The notes under the pieces: model-generated
Databases searched by the model: none
What the model was told of the DNA's origin: nothing
The model's input: the letters and a program-made list of their open reading frames with translations, nothing else
Position numbers and translations under genes: made by a program
Part shown: positions 8,168-16,027 of the stretch, piece by piece
Layout: every line of letters starts with the position of its first letter
Position numbering within the stretch: position 1 is the first letter of the stretch
Assembly: GCA_030037815.1 (NCBI GenBank)
Contig: JASHPZ010000010.1
Span: forward strand, 1-48,646
Source of the DNA: Thermoplasmata archaeon
Lineage (GTDB): Archaea; Thermoplasmatota; Thermoplasmata; Lutacidiplasmatales; UBA184
Direction: 5' to 3'
Length of the DNA: 48,646 bases

Positions 8168-8794
8168 GTGGACCTCGGCAGCCTCACCGGGTTCGCGGTC
8201 GTCTTCGCCGTCATCGGCGGCCTCGAGCTGTTCGACCGGACGTCGTTCGCGCTGATCGCGCTCGCGACCCGGGCGCACGCGCTCGGCACGTGGGTCGGCG
8301 GGTCGCTCGCGTTCGTCCTGACTACGTCGATCGCGGTCGTCGCCGGCACTGCGCTGGCGGACGTCCTCGGTCCGTCGCGGATCGGGCTGCTCCGCGCGGC
8401 GGGGGGCGCGTTCCTCCTCGGGTACGCCGCGTGGCTCTACTTCCAGCCCGAAGAACCGCCCGAAGACGATGCGCTCCGCCGCACCGCGCGGTCGTCGTTC
8501 GCGACCGCGTTCGTCACGATCTTCCTGCTCGAACTCGGCGACACGACCCAGATCTTCGAGATCGTGTTCGTCGCCAACTGGGGGACGTGGGTCGTGCTCG
8601 GCGCGGGCAGCCTCGCCCTCGTCCTGGTCGCGGCGTGGGACGTCGCGCTCGGGCACCGCCTGGGCGCCCGGGTGGAACCGAAGCGGCTCCGCCAGGTCGT
8701 GGTCGTGGTGCTCGTGATCGTCGGCGCGGTGACGATCGTCTACGGGCTAGCGCCGGGGGCGCTTCCCGTCCTGGCGACCGGTCGTCCGCTCTGA
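8168..8794 (+). CDS. TMEM165/Gdt1 (UPF0016) family cation transporter
   Basis: A 208-residue membrane protein with six hydrophobic segments in two halves of three. Each half carries a form of the family signature E-x-G-D-K/R-T/S: GLELFDRTSFALI in helix 1 and LELGDTTQIFEI in helix 4. The first has Phe instead of Gly, and the second has Thr instead of Lys/Arg. Family members move Mn2+ or Ca2+ in exchange for H+. The start is GTG 10 bp after pyrI. Its last 48 bp overlap the 3' end of the ATPase gene on the other strand. Family assignment good; ion unknown. Confidence 0.85.
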   Translation: MDLGSLTGFAVVFAVIGGLELFDRTSFALIALATRAHALGTWVGGSLAFVLTTSIAVVAGTALADVLGPSRIGLLRAAGGAFLLGYAAWLYFQPEEPPEDDALRRTARSSFATAFVTIFLLELGDTTQIFEIVFVANWGTWVVLGAGSLALVLVAAWDVALGHRLGARVEPKRLRQVVVVVLVIVGAVTIVYGLAPGALPVLATGRPL

Positions 8795-11077
8795 CGGCGG
8801 CTTCGGCGGCAGCGGTCCCCCGCCGTGGTCCGAGCGGGGGGCCGCGTCCGCGAGCGTCGGCACGAGGCCGCGCAGCTCCGCGGGGAGGAGCGCCTGGAGG
8901 GCCGGGGTCTCGAGCCGCGCCTGGAGGGCCCGGGCGACGTCCTCGCGGCCGTGCCCGAACTCGAGCAGCGCGAGCCGCACGGTCGCTTCCGCCTGGAGCC
9001 GCGGGATCGCGAGCGGGGCCGGAAGGTCGAGGAGCGCGCGCCACCGGTCCCGCGCCTCGTCCGTCGCGTCGCCCATCGCGAGGCGGCGTCCTTCGAGCAG
9101 CCAGTATCGCAGCAGCGACGGGGACGGCGGGAGGAGGTGGAGCCCGTCGGCGATCGCGCGGGCGCGCGCGAGGGTCAGGTCGACGCCCTTCGTCGACCCG
9201 CGGTTGAGCGTGAGCTCCGCGACCCCGAGCTGCTGGTATAGCTCGAGGACGGGGAGCTTCGCGCGCTGGAGCGCGGGAATCGCCCGCTCGCGGAGTTCGC
9301 GCGCCCGAGTCGTCTCTCCGCGGACCTCGAGGAGACGGGCCTCCAGGTCGGCCGCGAGGTGGTCGAGCTCCCACCGGCGGGCCCGCCCGAACAGGAGGCG
9401 GGAGGCGCCCAGGAACCGTCCGGCGAGCTCCTGCTCGGCGGGGCTCCCGTCCACCCGGGAGATCGCGACCGCGAGGAGCGCGAGCGCGTGGAGCGGCCCG
9501 CTCGGAAGGCGGCGCGCGAGGGTCGCGGCGCGGTGGGACTCGGCCCGCGCCTTCTCCGGCTGGCTGCGCTCGTAGTAGAACTCCGAGATCAAGGCCTGCA
9601 GCAGCACCTCGACCTCCACCATGTTGGTGGCGTGGCACCGCTCCGCGATCTCGATCAGGCCGGTGACGAGCGACGGTCGCGGACCGACGCCCCGCATCGC
9701 GAGGATCAGCGGCTCGATCCACTCGGTCAGCGTCGCCGCGAGCGTGCCCGACCGCAGCGCCGCTTCGACGCCCTCGCGGAGCTCGCGCTCCGCCTCGTCG
9801 CACCGGCCCGCGTAGAAGAGGGACTGGGCGTGGAGGAGCCGGATCTCGGGCTCGAGCGGGTCGCGCTCGCCGGGCGGGACCGCGGCGAGGCAGCCGATCG
9901 CCTCGCGGAACAGCTCCTCGGACGTGTCGTAGCCGAGCAGCCCCAAGCTGACCTCGGCCGCGTCCAGGAGCTCGCGCAGCGCCATCGGACCGGGGTACCA
10001 CTCGAGGTAGTGGTGCGCGATCTCGACCCGCCGCGCGAGCCCGGGCTCGGGGGAGAGCGCGACCAGGGCGTTCGCGATCTCGAGGTGCATCTCGCGCCGG
10101 TCTTTCTCCGGCAGGAGCTCGGTCGTGAGGGAGATCCAGGGCAGGTGGGGGAACGTCACCTTCCCCTCGGTCACCTTGACGAGGCCGACGCCGGTCGCCG
10201 GAAGGAGTGCCTCCGCCAGCTGCGGAAAGTTGAGGCGGGCGACCCGCGAGAGGACGACCTCCCCGACGGAGCCGCCGAGGAGCGCGACGAACCCGACCGT
10301 TTTCTGCGTGACGGACGGCAGGTCGTCGAAGATCGCCTTCAGTCGGAGCGCTTCCCGCGGGTCCGGACTGCTGTGGGTGAACCGGATCCAGTCGACGTCC
10401 GCTCGCCCGAGGAGCACCTCCTCCCACGAGGCGTATCCGGCGACGGACGTGTCGAGCGCGACGGCGATCAGGAGGGGCCGGAGTCGCGCCTTCTGGCTCA
10501 GTCGGAGGATGAAGTCGCGGCTCTCCGCGTCGAAGAGAGCGCCGTCGTCGATCATCAGGGCGACCGGTCGGGCCGCCTCCCCCCGCAGCTTGGGGAGGAT
10601 CCGGAGCCAGAACGCCTCGGGGTCGCCTTCGTTCGCCGAACGGGCGCGGACCGGGCCCGTCAGGCCGCCCCCGCGGCTCCGTTCCCCCCGGCCCCGTCGC
10701 GAGGGCGGCAGCCGGCCCGGCAGGTACGCGCCGGGCGCCATCGGTCCCGCCGGCAACTCGACGATCGGCACCTCCCCGGGCACCGACTCGCCCGCGGAAC
10801 CGTCCTCGGACGCTGGGCGCTCCATCGCGAGCCCGTCCAGGGCCCCGAACGGAGTCGACCGACCGCGGTAGCTGCCACGGAGCTCGTAGATGTGGGCCTC
10901 GCGGTCGCGCAAGCGGGCCCGCAGGTCATCGAGGACGGCGGACTTCCCGCTCAACGGCGGTCCCGAGACGACGAGCACGCGCCCGGAACGTTCCGCGAGA
11001 CCCTCCATCACGCGGAGGATCGGAGAGGGGGTCGAAGGCACCCGGTACCTCCCCGATGGATGCGTCCGCTCCTCCAT
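8747..11077 (-). CDS. AAA/STAND-type ATPase with TPR-like helical repeats
   Basis: A 776-residue cytoplasmic protein. Walker A is GPPLSGKS at residues 39-46, and Walker B is PVALMIDD at about 171-178, followed by a sensor-like LRPLLIAVALDTS. Between them lies a low-complexity Gly/Pro/Arg insert (about 90-150) that is probably disordered. From about residue 330 on, the sequence is helical, with recurring A/L/E-spaced segments like TPRs, for example SEFYYERSQPEKARAESHRAATLA. This is the architecture of signalling or regulatory ATPases, but no DNA-binding or effector domain is evident, so the role is unknown. The 3' end overlaps gdt1 by 48 bp. Confidence 0.8.
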   Translation of the reverse strand: MEERTHPSGRYRVPSTPSPILRVMEGLAERSGRVLVVSGPPLSGKSAVLDDLRARLRDREAHIYELRGSYRGRSTPFGALDGLAMERPASEDGSAGESVPGEVPIVELPAGPMAPGAYLPGRLPPSRRGRGERSRGGGLTGPVRARSANEGDPEAFWLRILPKLRGEAARPVALMIDDGALFDAESRDFILRLSQKARLRPLLIAVALDTSVAGYASWEEVLLGRADVDWIRFTHSSPDPREALRLKAIFDDLPSVTQKTVGFVALLGGSVGEVVLSRVARLNFPQLAEALLPATGVGLVKVTEGKVTFPHLPWISLTTELLPEKDRREMHLEIANALVALSPEPGLARRVEIAHHYLEWYPGPMALRELLDAAEVSLGLLGYDTSEELFREAIGCLAAVPPGERDPLEPEIRLLHAQSLFYAGRCDEAERELREGVEAALRSGTLAATLTEWIEPLILAMRGVGPRPSLVTGLIEIAERCHATNMVEVEVLLQALISEFYYERSQPEKARAESHRAATLARRLPSGPLHALALLAVAISRVDGSPAEQELAGRFLGASRLLFGRARRWELDHLAADLEARLLEVRGETTRARELRERAIPALQRAKLPVLELYQQLGVAELTLNRGSTKGVDLTLARARAIADGLHLLPPSPSLLRYWLLEGRRLAMGDATDEARDRWRALLDLPAPLAIPRLQAEATVRLALLEFGHGREDVARALQARLETPALQALLPAELRGLVPTLADAAPRSDHGGGPLPPKPPSERTTGRQDGKRPRR

Positions 11078-11127
11078 TAATGCTCCCTCGCCGGCTGGGA
11101 ACCGCCCGACGCCCCGCGCCGACGGCG

Positions 11128-11133
11128 TTTATC
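11128..11133 (+). promoter_or_regulatory. TATA box for deoxyhypusine synthase gene
   Basis: TTTATC is centred 26 bp before GTG 11157, which places transcription start on the start codon. This fixes the start choice, because the frame stays open much further upstream. Confidence 0.65.
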
Positions 11134-11156
11134 AACCGAGCCGTTTTGGCGCGCCC

Positions 11157-12224
11157 GTGTCGCGCGCGCTCCCGGCCCGCCGTCGAGCTTTCCTCAAGAA
11201 GACCGTACGACCGGTGGACGTCGCGCGCGTACGGGGTCTCGGCGACCTTTTGGAGCAATTCCAGACCACGTCCATCCAGGCGCGGAATCTCGGACGGTGC
11301 CTCGAGGTCTGGGAGAACGCGCTCACCGACCCGAAGCGCCCGACGATTTTCCTCGGCCTCTCCGGTCCCCTGATCGCGGCCGGACTCCGGAAGGTCCTGC
11401 GGGACCTGATCGAGTGGGGCCTGGTCGACGTGGTCGTCTCAACCGGGGCGGTGCTCTACCAGGACCTCTACCAGTCGATCGGGGGGCGCCACTGGATGGG
11501 CACCCCCACGGCGGACGACGTTCAGCTCCGCGACCTCTACCTGGACCGCATCTACGACACCTACGTCGACGAACTCAAGTTCGAGGACACGGACCGCGTG
11601 ATCGGCCGGATCACGGACGAGTTCGTCCGGCGACCCGCGTCCTCGCGAGAGTACCTCGGCTTCCTCGGGTCGCGGTTCCCGGACTCGGAGTCGATCCTCG
11701 CGACCGCGGCCCGGCGGGGCGTGCCCGTCTTCTCCCCCGCGCTGATCGACAGCTCGATCGGGATCGGCCTCACCCTCTACTACCAGGCGAACCGCGGGCG
11801 CGCGGACCGGTTCATCCTGGACGCGGTGCGCGACAACTACGAGCTCGTGCAGATCCTCTCCGGATCGCCCCGCACGGCGGTCGTCTACATCGGAGGCGGA
11901 ACGTCGAAGAACTGGATCAACGACGGGATCGTGATGGCGAACTACGCGTTCGGACGGGAGGGGGAGGGGCACTACTACGCTCTCCAGGTCACCACCGACG
12001 TCCCGCACTGGGGCGGCCTTTCGGGGAGCACCCTGGACGAGGCGCAGTCGTGGGGCAAGATCTCCCGCACCGCCACGCGGTCGATGGCGCACATCGAAGC
12101 GTCGGTCGCGCTGCCCCTGCTGGTCGGTGCGCTGTGGGACCGCCGGAACGTGTGGCAGCCCCGCGCCCGACTGAAGTTCGATTGGTCCGGGGACGAGGTT
12201 CGGGTCCGTCGGACACGCGGCTGA
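11157..12224 (+). CDS. dhs: Deoxyhypusine synthase
   Basis: It transfers the aminobutyl group of spermidine to a lysine of the translation factor aIF5A, in an NAD-dependent reaction. The protein has 355 residues, the normal length. NAD-site features include LSGPLIAAGLRKVL and VVVSTGAVLYQDL. The active-site lysine is Lys251 in GGGTSKNWINDG, and the late block DEAQSWGKI is conserved. The reading frame is open to 10890, but GTG 11157 is preferred because of the TATA box 26 bp upstream. The gene is monocistronic, with about 350 bp of non-coding DNA after it. Confidence 0.93.
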   Translation: MSRALPARRRAFLKKTVRPVDVARVRGLGDLLEQFQTTSIQARNLGRCLEVWENALTDPKRPTIFLGLSGPLIAAGLRKVLRDLIEWGLVDVVVSTGAVLYQDLYQSIGGRHWMGTPTADDVQLRDLYLDRIYDTYVDELKFEDTDRVIGRITDEFVRRPASSREYLGFLGSRFPDSESILATAARRGVPVFSPALIDSSIGIGLTLYYQANRGRADRFILDAVRDNYELVQILSGSPRTAVVYIGGGTSKNWINDGIVMANYAFGREGEGHYYALQVTTDVPHWGGLSGSTLDEAQSWGKISRTATRSMAHIEASVALPLLVGALWDRRNVWQPRARLKFDWSGDEVRVRRTRG

Positions 12225-12530
12225 CGCGTCCGCTCCGTCGCCACCTTTACGTGGCTCCCCGCCCTACATTATTGGCCGAGCCCTGAGCGGCGCGCACCCT
12301 GGGGGGCGCGGACTTCCGGAACGCAACGCGCGCGTCGCCGGATGGTTCCGGCCGACCCCGACGCGTCGGGCCGGAACGCGCGAGGGGGCCAAGAGCGCGC
12401 GGGCGCTCCCTCAGTAACTCGCCGAATGGCGACTTTTCCACATCGCACAGAAAACTGTTCTGGATGCGCATCCGTGCGCATGGATGCGCGGTGTATATCC
12501 GGGGCGTTTTTCTGACGAGAAAACGAGGGG

Positions 12531-12538
12531 ATTAAATA
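12531..12538 (+). promoter_or_regulatory. TATA box of short transcript
   Basis: ATTAAATA is among the best TATA matches in the window. A start about 26 bp downstream would be near 12561, exactly at the GGAGGTG ribosome-binding sequence. Confidence 0.55.
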
Positions 12539-12560
12539 GCGAAATTTTGAGCGCGGGGCC

Positions 12561-12567
12561 GGAGGTG
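12561..12567 (+). promoter_or_regulatory. Strong Shine-Dalgarno sequence
   Basis: GGAGGTG is a full-length match to the 16S rRNA 3' end and sits 7 nt before ATG 12575. Such a strong SD is unusual in this window, where most genes look leaderless or coupled, and it supports translation of the tiny ORF. Confidence 0.5.
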
Positions 12568-12574
12568 GATCGCG

Positions 12575-12619
12575 ATGTACCTGCCGGTTGTTCCCCCGAT
12601 GCCCCGTGAGCAGCTGTAA
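12575..12619 (+). CDS. Possible 14-residue peptide ORF
   Basis: An ATG with a strong SD opens a 14-codon frame coding for MYLPVVPPMPREQL and ending in TAA, followed 14 nt later by a long hairpin. The peptide is proline-rich and uncharged at its start. It could be a leader peptide, a small functional peptide, or a chance ORF in a roughly 100-nt non-coding RNA. No downstream gene on this strand exists for it to attenuate, because the next gene is convergent. I recognise no family. Confidence 0.35.
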   Translation: MYLPVVPPMPREQL

Positions 12620-12633
12620 CTAGGCCCTCACCC

Positions 12634-12661
12634 GTGGGGGGAGGGTTCGCCCTCTCCCCAC
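12634..12661. terminator. UUCG-loop hairpin between convergent genes
   Basis: A 12-bp stem (12634-12645 with 12650-12661, one G-U pair on the plus strand) closes a TTCG tetraloop. It lies right after the tiny ORF and directly against the stop of the STAND regulator. On the minus strand the same hairpin has a CGAA loop. It probably terminates or insulates both transcripts. Confidence 0.55.
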
Positions 12662-15139
12662 TCAGCCCGCCGACTCATCGGCGTTGGCCGGAGGGACGGC
12701 GGTCTGGTTGGGCGGCTCGATCACGCCTCGAAGCTTCGCCTCAAACTCTTCGACGAGTCGCTCTTTGACCCAACCCAGGCGGAGTCGTTCCGCGATTTGG
12801 ATCGCGGTGCGGTAGTGCTCGCTCGCTGACTCTGGATCACCCTTTGCGAGGTAGACCTCCGTCACGTAGCCGTGCGCCAACGCAAGGGAGTCCGAGGGGG
12901 CAAGCCGGCTCAAGACCTCGACACCCCGAAGACCATAGGCGAGAGCTTCGTCCCGCATGTTGCGATCTTGAGTGAGGTCCGACTGGCGGAGTTCCGACGC
13001 ACACAACAACGACAGTGTATGGCCCAGGACGACGTCATTTCCCAGTCGTTCGGCCAACGCCCGGGCCTGTTTTGCATACGCGCTTCCTTCGGCCCATCTG
13101 CTGTTGTCGATCGCGACTGCGGCGAGTCCGCTGAGTGTGTATGTGAGCTGATTCAGATACCCCAACGCCTCTGCTTCCGACCGGATCGCCTTCATCTCGG
13201 CCTCCGCTTGGGCTCCCTGGTCCATTTCGGAGTAGGCGCGGGCGCGCACGAGCAGGAGGTTGAACACGATGTCCATTCTACCGGCTTGTCTCGCGTCCGG
13301 CAGGGCTTCCTTGATCGTTCTCAGGGCCGTCTCGGGACCGCTCGTCAATTCCGCGAGACGGGACCAAGCGGCGATGCTCTCCAGGGCGAGCTCGGTCGCG
13401 CGGCACTTCCGGGCCTGCTCGAATGCCATCTGGTAGTTCACCGCGGCGTTGTGGCTGTCGCCTCTGCCTTCCTCGAGCCGAGCGGTGGTGAGTGTGAAGT
13501 ACGCCTGGAGCCGACGCGTCGAAGCGCCGATCTTGACCGCTCCTTCGAACTCGGACTGCGCTTCTTCGACCTGAGTCAGCCGGATGAGCAGGTCCGCAAT
13601 GGCGAGCTTGGCCTCGCACGTGACTTTCGGGTCGCCATCCGCCTCGGCGATGGCCTTCCGCAAGCAACTCACCGCCTCCGCGTAGTCGGAGTGATGGCGC
13701 AGGAGCGAGGACTCCACGATGAGCACCTTCACCCGACCTGGGCCGCGCGGGAGGGCGGAGGAGAGGTGACGGAGGGCATTCCTCAACGTCTCGGAGTAGC
13801 CAGATCGGAGCAGGACACGCTCGTGCTCCTCCAGGTGGTGAAGGGCGGTCCGCCAGTCCTCTCCCTCGACGAGGTGGAGGAGACGCTCCCGAAGCGCTTC
13901 GGGCCTGTGGCTTCGGTTGTAGAACCTCGCCAAGTTTAGGTGGGCACCCTTCTCGTCCGAGTTGGTCGCCCTCGTCAAGAGGGCAGAGCGAACGACCTGG
14001 AGGACTTCGACGCGGTCTTGGAGCGTCTTGTGGAGGATGCCCATCCGGCAGAGCTCTGCGAATCGGCCGCTCGAAAGACCCGTCTCCTCGGTCATGAAGG
14101 CGGACGGCAGGGGCTCGGTGGCGAGAGCGGCGGGCAAAACTGCCCGAAGTTCTTCGACCGTCAGTCGTCGCACGACCGCAAGCGGCAACGTCGCGGCATC
14201 CGCCTGAATCTCCGGATTTTGGACCGCAAGTCGAAGCATTAGCGGGGAGCCCAGAGTCGACTGGTACACCGTCTCGAATCGGTCCGCGAGGCCACCTTGG
14301 CGGTCCGTCAGCTCGTGCGCGGAGGCGCGATCCAGCCCTCCGACGGACAGTCGGTGGGTGGTGACCTCCGGAACTTCCAGTTGGGGAACCTCTTGACCGA
14401 CCAGGTAGAACCGGTGGTCGCCTGTTTTCGCAAGGGCGGTCACGAAGTCTGTGACGAACCGCTTCATGTCGGGACTCGCGGTTTGGATGTCGTCGACAAC
14501 GACTACCAGCGACCGGGAGCCGAGTGCCCGAGCGGCGAGGTCGGCTACCTCCCGAGCCACCGGATTTCGGGGAAGCTGAGAGTAGTAGGCCAACTGCGGG
14601 CTCCCGAGCGAAGAGATTGCGTGCGATAGCCCAGTGACGAAATTCCGTGGCGAGCTCGCGATTCGCACCGTGAACCAGAACGGAATTCTGTCGCGTCGGG
14701 TCAGGCGAAGATGTCGGCTGATCAGGGCGGTCTTTCCCATCCCGGGCGGGCCGTCTACGAGCGCGATGCTCCGCTCCTCGCGGGCAATCTCGCCCAGCCG
14801 GTCAAGTTCGTCCTTGCGCCCCAGGAACGGATGGGGGGGTGGGGGTACCTCTCCCGTGAGCAACGGAACTTCTCGGGTCTCCTTCTTGAGCTTCTCGAGA
14901 CCGACGGCGGTCAACCGATAGGTTAGTTGCTTCCGGACCCCATCCCGAACCAGCCCTCGATTAGCTGCCAACAGGCCGTCTCGGACCAAATCCGCGAGAG
15001 GGCGCGACATCGAACAGGGGTGGTAACCGAGCGCCTTCGCGAGCTCCCGCTGGCTGATCCCGTACACCGCCTCCGGAGGGGGCGCGTGGGTCTCGACGTA
15101 GTCGAGAATCTCGATGGGGAGGTACGTCTGGCCGCCCAT
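12662..15139 (-). CDS. Winged-helix/STAND NTPase/TPR regulator
   Basis: An 825-residue protein with an N-terminal winged helix (about 1-90: ISQRELAKALGYHPCSMSRPLADLVRDGLL is the recognition region), then a STAND-type NTPase with Walker A GPPGMGKT (130-137) and Walker B LVVVVDD (211-217). A lid region and about 400 residues of TPR-like repeats follow. MalT-like regulators of this kind couple ligand sensing to DNA binding or oligomerisation. The frame opens 28 codons earlier, but ATG 15139 starts just before the winged helix and lies properly downstream of the AT-rich promoter. Codon third positions are visibly less G+C-rich than in neighbours, which suggests transfer. It is divergent from the small-gene triplet, which it may control. 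Confidence 0.82.
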   Translation of the reverse strand: MGGQTYLPIEILDYVETHAPPPEAVYGISQRELAKALGYHPCSMSRPLADLVRDGLLAANRGLVRDGVRKQLTYRLTAVGLEKLKKETREVPLLTGEVPPPPHPFLGRKDELDRLGEIAREERSIALVDGPPGMGKTALISRHLRLTRRDRIPFWFTVRIASSPRNFVTGLSHAISSLGSPQLAYYSQLPRNPVAREVADLAARALGSRSLVVVVDDIQTASPDMKRFVTDFVTALAKTGDHRFYLVGQEVPQLEVPEVTTHRLSVGGLDRASAHELTDRQGGLADRFETVYQSTLGSPLMLRLAVQNPEIQADAATLPLAVVRRLTVEELRAVLPAALATEPLPSAFMTEETGLSSGRFAELCRMGILHKTLQDRVEVLQVVRSALLTRATNSDEKGAHLNLARFYNRSHRPEALRERLLHLVEGEDWRTALHHLEEHERVLLRSGYSETLRNALRHLSSALPRGPGRVKVLIVESSLLRHHSDYAEAVSCLRKAIAEADGDPKVTCEAKLAIADLLIRLTQVEEAQSEFEGAVKIGASTRRLQAYFTLTTARLEEGRGDSHNAAVNYQMAFEQARKCRATELALESIAAWSRLAELTSGPETALRTIKEALPDARQAGRMDIVFNLLLVRARAYSEMDQGAQAEAEMKAIRSEAEALGYLNQLTYTLSGLAAVAIDNSRWAEGSAYAKQARALAERLGNDVVLGHTLSLLCASELRQSDLTQDRNMRDEALAYGLRGVEVLSRLAPSDSLALAHGYVTEVYLAKGDPESASEHYRTAIQIAERLRLGWVKERLVEEFEAKLRGVIEPPNQTAVPPANADESAG

Positions 15140-15148
15140 TCGTGGTAC

Positions 15149-15165
15149 ATGACATACTTCGTCAT
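15149..15165. promoter_or_regulatory. Inverted repeat, putative operator
   Basis: ATGAC and GTCAT flank a 7-nt centre (ATGACATACTTCGTCAT), 10 bp upstream of the regulator start. The unit CATAC also recurs directly at 15153 and 15163. Position suggests autoregulation by the winged-helix protein. Confidence 0.45.
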
Positions 15166-15175
15166 ACTTAGAATT

Positions 15176-15189
15176 ATTTTGTACAAAAT
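15176..15189. promoter_or_regulatory. Palindromic operator ATTTTGTACAAAAT
   Basis: A perfect 14-bp palindrome lies in the middle of the 95-bp divergent promoter. It overlaps the AT-rich TATA region of the minus-strand regulator and lies just upstream of the plus-strand TATA at 15200. A protein bound here could control both directions. Confidence 0.5.
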
Positions 15190-15199
15190 TGCTCCCGAG

Positions 15200-15208
15200 C
15201 TTTAAGTA
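15200..15208 (+). promoter_or_regulatory. TATA box for small-gene triplet
   Basis: CTTTAAGTA is centred about 30 bp before ATG 15235, giving a nearly leaderless mRNA that starts with MSRTQ. Confidence 0.6.
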
Positions 15209-15234
15209 GCAAATCCGCCACATTGCTCTTCACC

Positions 15235-15603
15235 ATGAGCCGAACCCAGGAGAGCGGCGCCTACCTCGGAGGCATCGGAGCGATGCTCGAGGTGGCGGAC
15301 GTCTGCCCCACCTGCGGCTCAAACCACGCCGAGACCCAGTTCTCGATCGCCCACGGGGAACCCCGCACCTGCCCGCAGGTCGTGGTGGGCCACTTCCCGG
15401 TCGTCACCGCTCCCCCCGTGGATGGGATGGTCCAGGCGCCCGCCTCCCAGCGGATCATCGAATACGAGCTGCCCAGCCCCCCGCTCGCCCCCGCGGTCGC
15501 GCTGGGCTCCGTTCCCGTTTCCCGCCGCGACTACGAGGGGTCCCGCTCGCGGGGCCTCGCGATGCCGTGGCTCCCGCCGCCCGACCTGGGCGAGGTGATC
15601 TGA
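15235..15603 (+). CDS. Small protein of unknown function, triplet gene 1
   Basis: A 122-residue protein with no signal peptide or membrane helix. The N-terminal half has CPTCGSNH (about 24-31) and one later Cys (TCPQ), a knuckle-like but incomplete metal site. The C-terminal half contains APASQRIIEYE and PVSRRDYEG, a pattern that recurs in the next gene. I chose ATG 15235 from the TATA distance, over ATG 15223. Its stop TGA overlaps the ATG of gene 2. I know no family. A precursor or scaffold role, or an accessory factor of the divergent STAND regulator, is possible. Confidence 0.6.
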   Translation: MSRTQESGAYLGGIGAMLEVADVCPTCGSNHAETQFSIAHGEPRTCPQVVVGHFPVVTAPPVDGMVQAPASQRIIEYELPSPPLAPAVALGSVPVSRRDYEGSRSRGLAMPWLPPPDLGEVI

Positions 15604-15776
15604 TGGTCGCACCCGCTGCCCAGCTGATCCGCCAGTACGAGACGCCGATCCGCCCGGCGACCTCGGGCGAGGGACGCGTCCCGGCCCCCGTGTCGCGCCG
15701 CGACTTCGAGGGCGGCTGGTCGCTCCTCCTCGGAACCGCGCGGCACGTGCTCCCGACCGTCGGGGTGGTGCTCTGA
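15603..15776 (+). CDS. Small protein of unknown function, triplet gene 2
   Basis: A 57-residue protein starting at ATG 15603, which shares its A with the stop of gene 1 (TGATG overlap). It repeats the C-terminal pattern of gene 1: APAAQLIRQYE (about 3-13) and PVSRRDFEG (about 29-37), then a hydrophobic end (LLLGTARHVLPTVGVVL). The shared motif across two adjacent coupled genes argues that the frames are real and came from a duplication. No known family is recognised. Confidence 0.6.
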   Translation: MVAPAAQLIRQYETPIRPATSGEGRVPAPVSRRDFEGGWSLLLGTARHVLPTVGVVL

Positions 15777-15988
15777 TGCTGCGCGCCGAGCGCCCCCGCC
15801 TTCCGCTCGATCTGCAGGCTCGAACTTCCGATGTTTCGGCGGCCCGCGAGGTGCTCCTCGCCGTAGCCCCGCCCCCGCGGGCCCCGTCCTTCTTCCTGTC
15901 GGGCTGGCCGAACTGGCTGGTCCCGCAGTTCCGCTCGGGTGGCCACCGGGCCATCGTGCGGAACTTCTCCGAGGAGGGCCGCGAATGA
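15776..15988 (+). CDS. Small protein of unknown function, triplet gene 3
   Basis: A 70-residue protein whose ATG overlaps the stop of gene 2 (TGATG), so all three genes are translationally coupled. It is rich in Arg and Pro, with an aromatic centre FFLSGWPNWLVPQF (about 39-52) that may bind membrane or a partner. It does not carry the PVSRRD motif. A strong hairpin and T-run follow within 40 bp. Function unknown. Confidence 0.5.
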   Translation: MLRAERPRLPLDLQARTSDVSAAREVLLAVAPPPRAPSFFLSGWPNWLVPQFRSGGHRAIVRNFSEEGRE

Positions 15989-16027
15989 GCCCCTCCCCGA
16001 CCGTCTCCTGAACTCCCGATGCTTTGA

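Larger units (their letters stand above)
12225..12574. other. Non-coding, regulatory-looking interval
   Basis: I see no gene here. The second half becomes AT-richer and carries several signals. GGATGCGCATCC (12462-12473) is a perfect 12-bp palindrome, with a second GGATGCGC at 12482-12489. A TATA-like GTGTATAT lies at about 12490-12497. A hairpin CGTTTT...AAAACG lies at 12505-12526, and a TATA box ATTAAATA at 12531-12538. The palindrome and repeat look like an operator upstream of the small transcript that follows. Confidence 0.5.

Noticed and set aside
5741-8656. 971-codon open frame on the minus strand across eamA, pyrB, pyrI and gdt1
   Set aside because: It is a shadow of G+C-rich coding DNA: Arg/Asp/Gly/Pro-rich with no family signal, and it runs antisense to unmistakable pyrBI.
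12247-12481. Two minus-strand ORFs of 70-74 codons after deoxyhypusine synthase
   Set aside because: Arg/Pro-rich, mutually overlapping, no start signals and no resemblance to any family.
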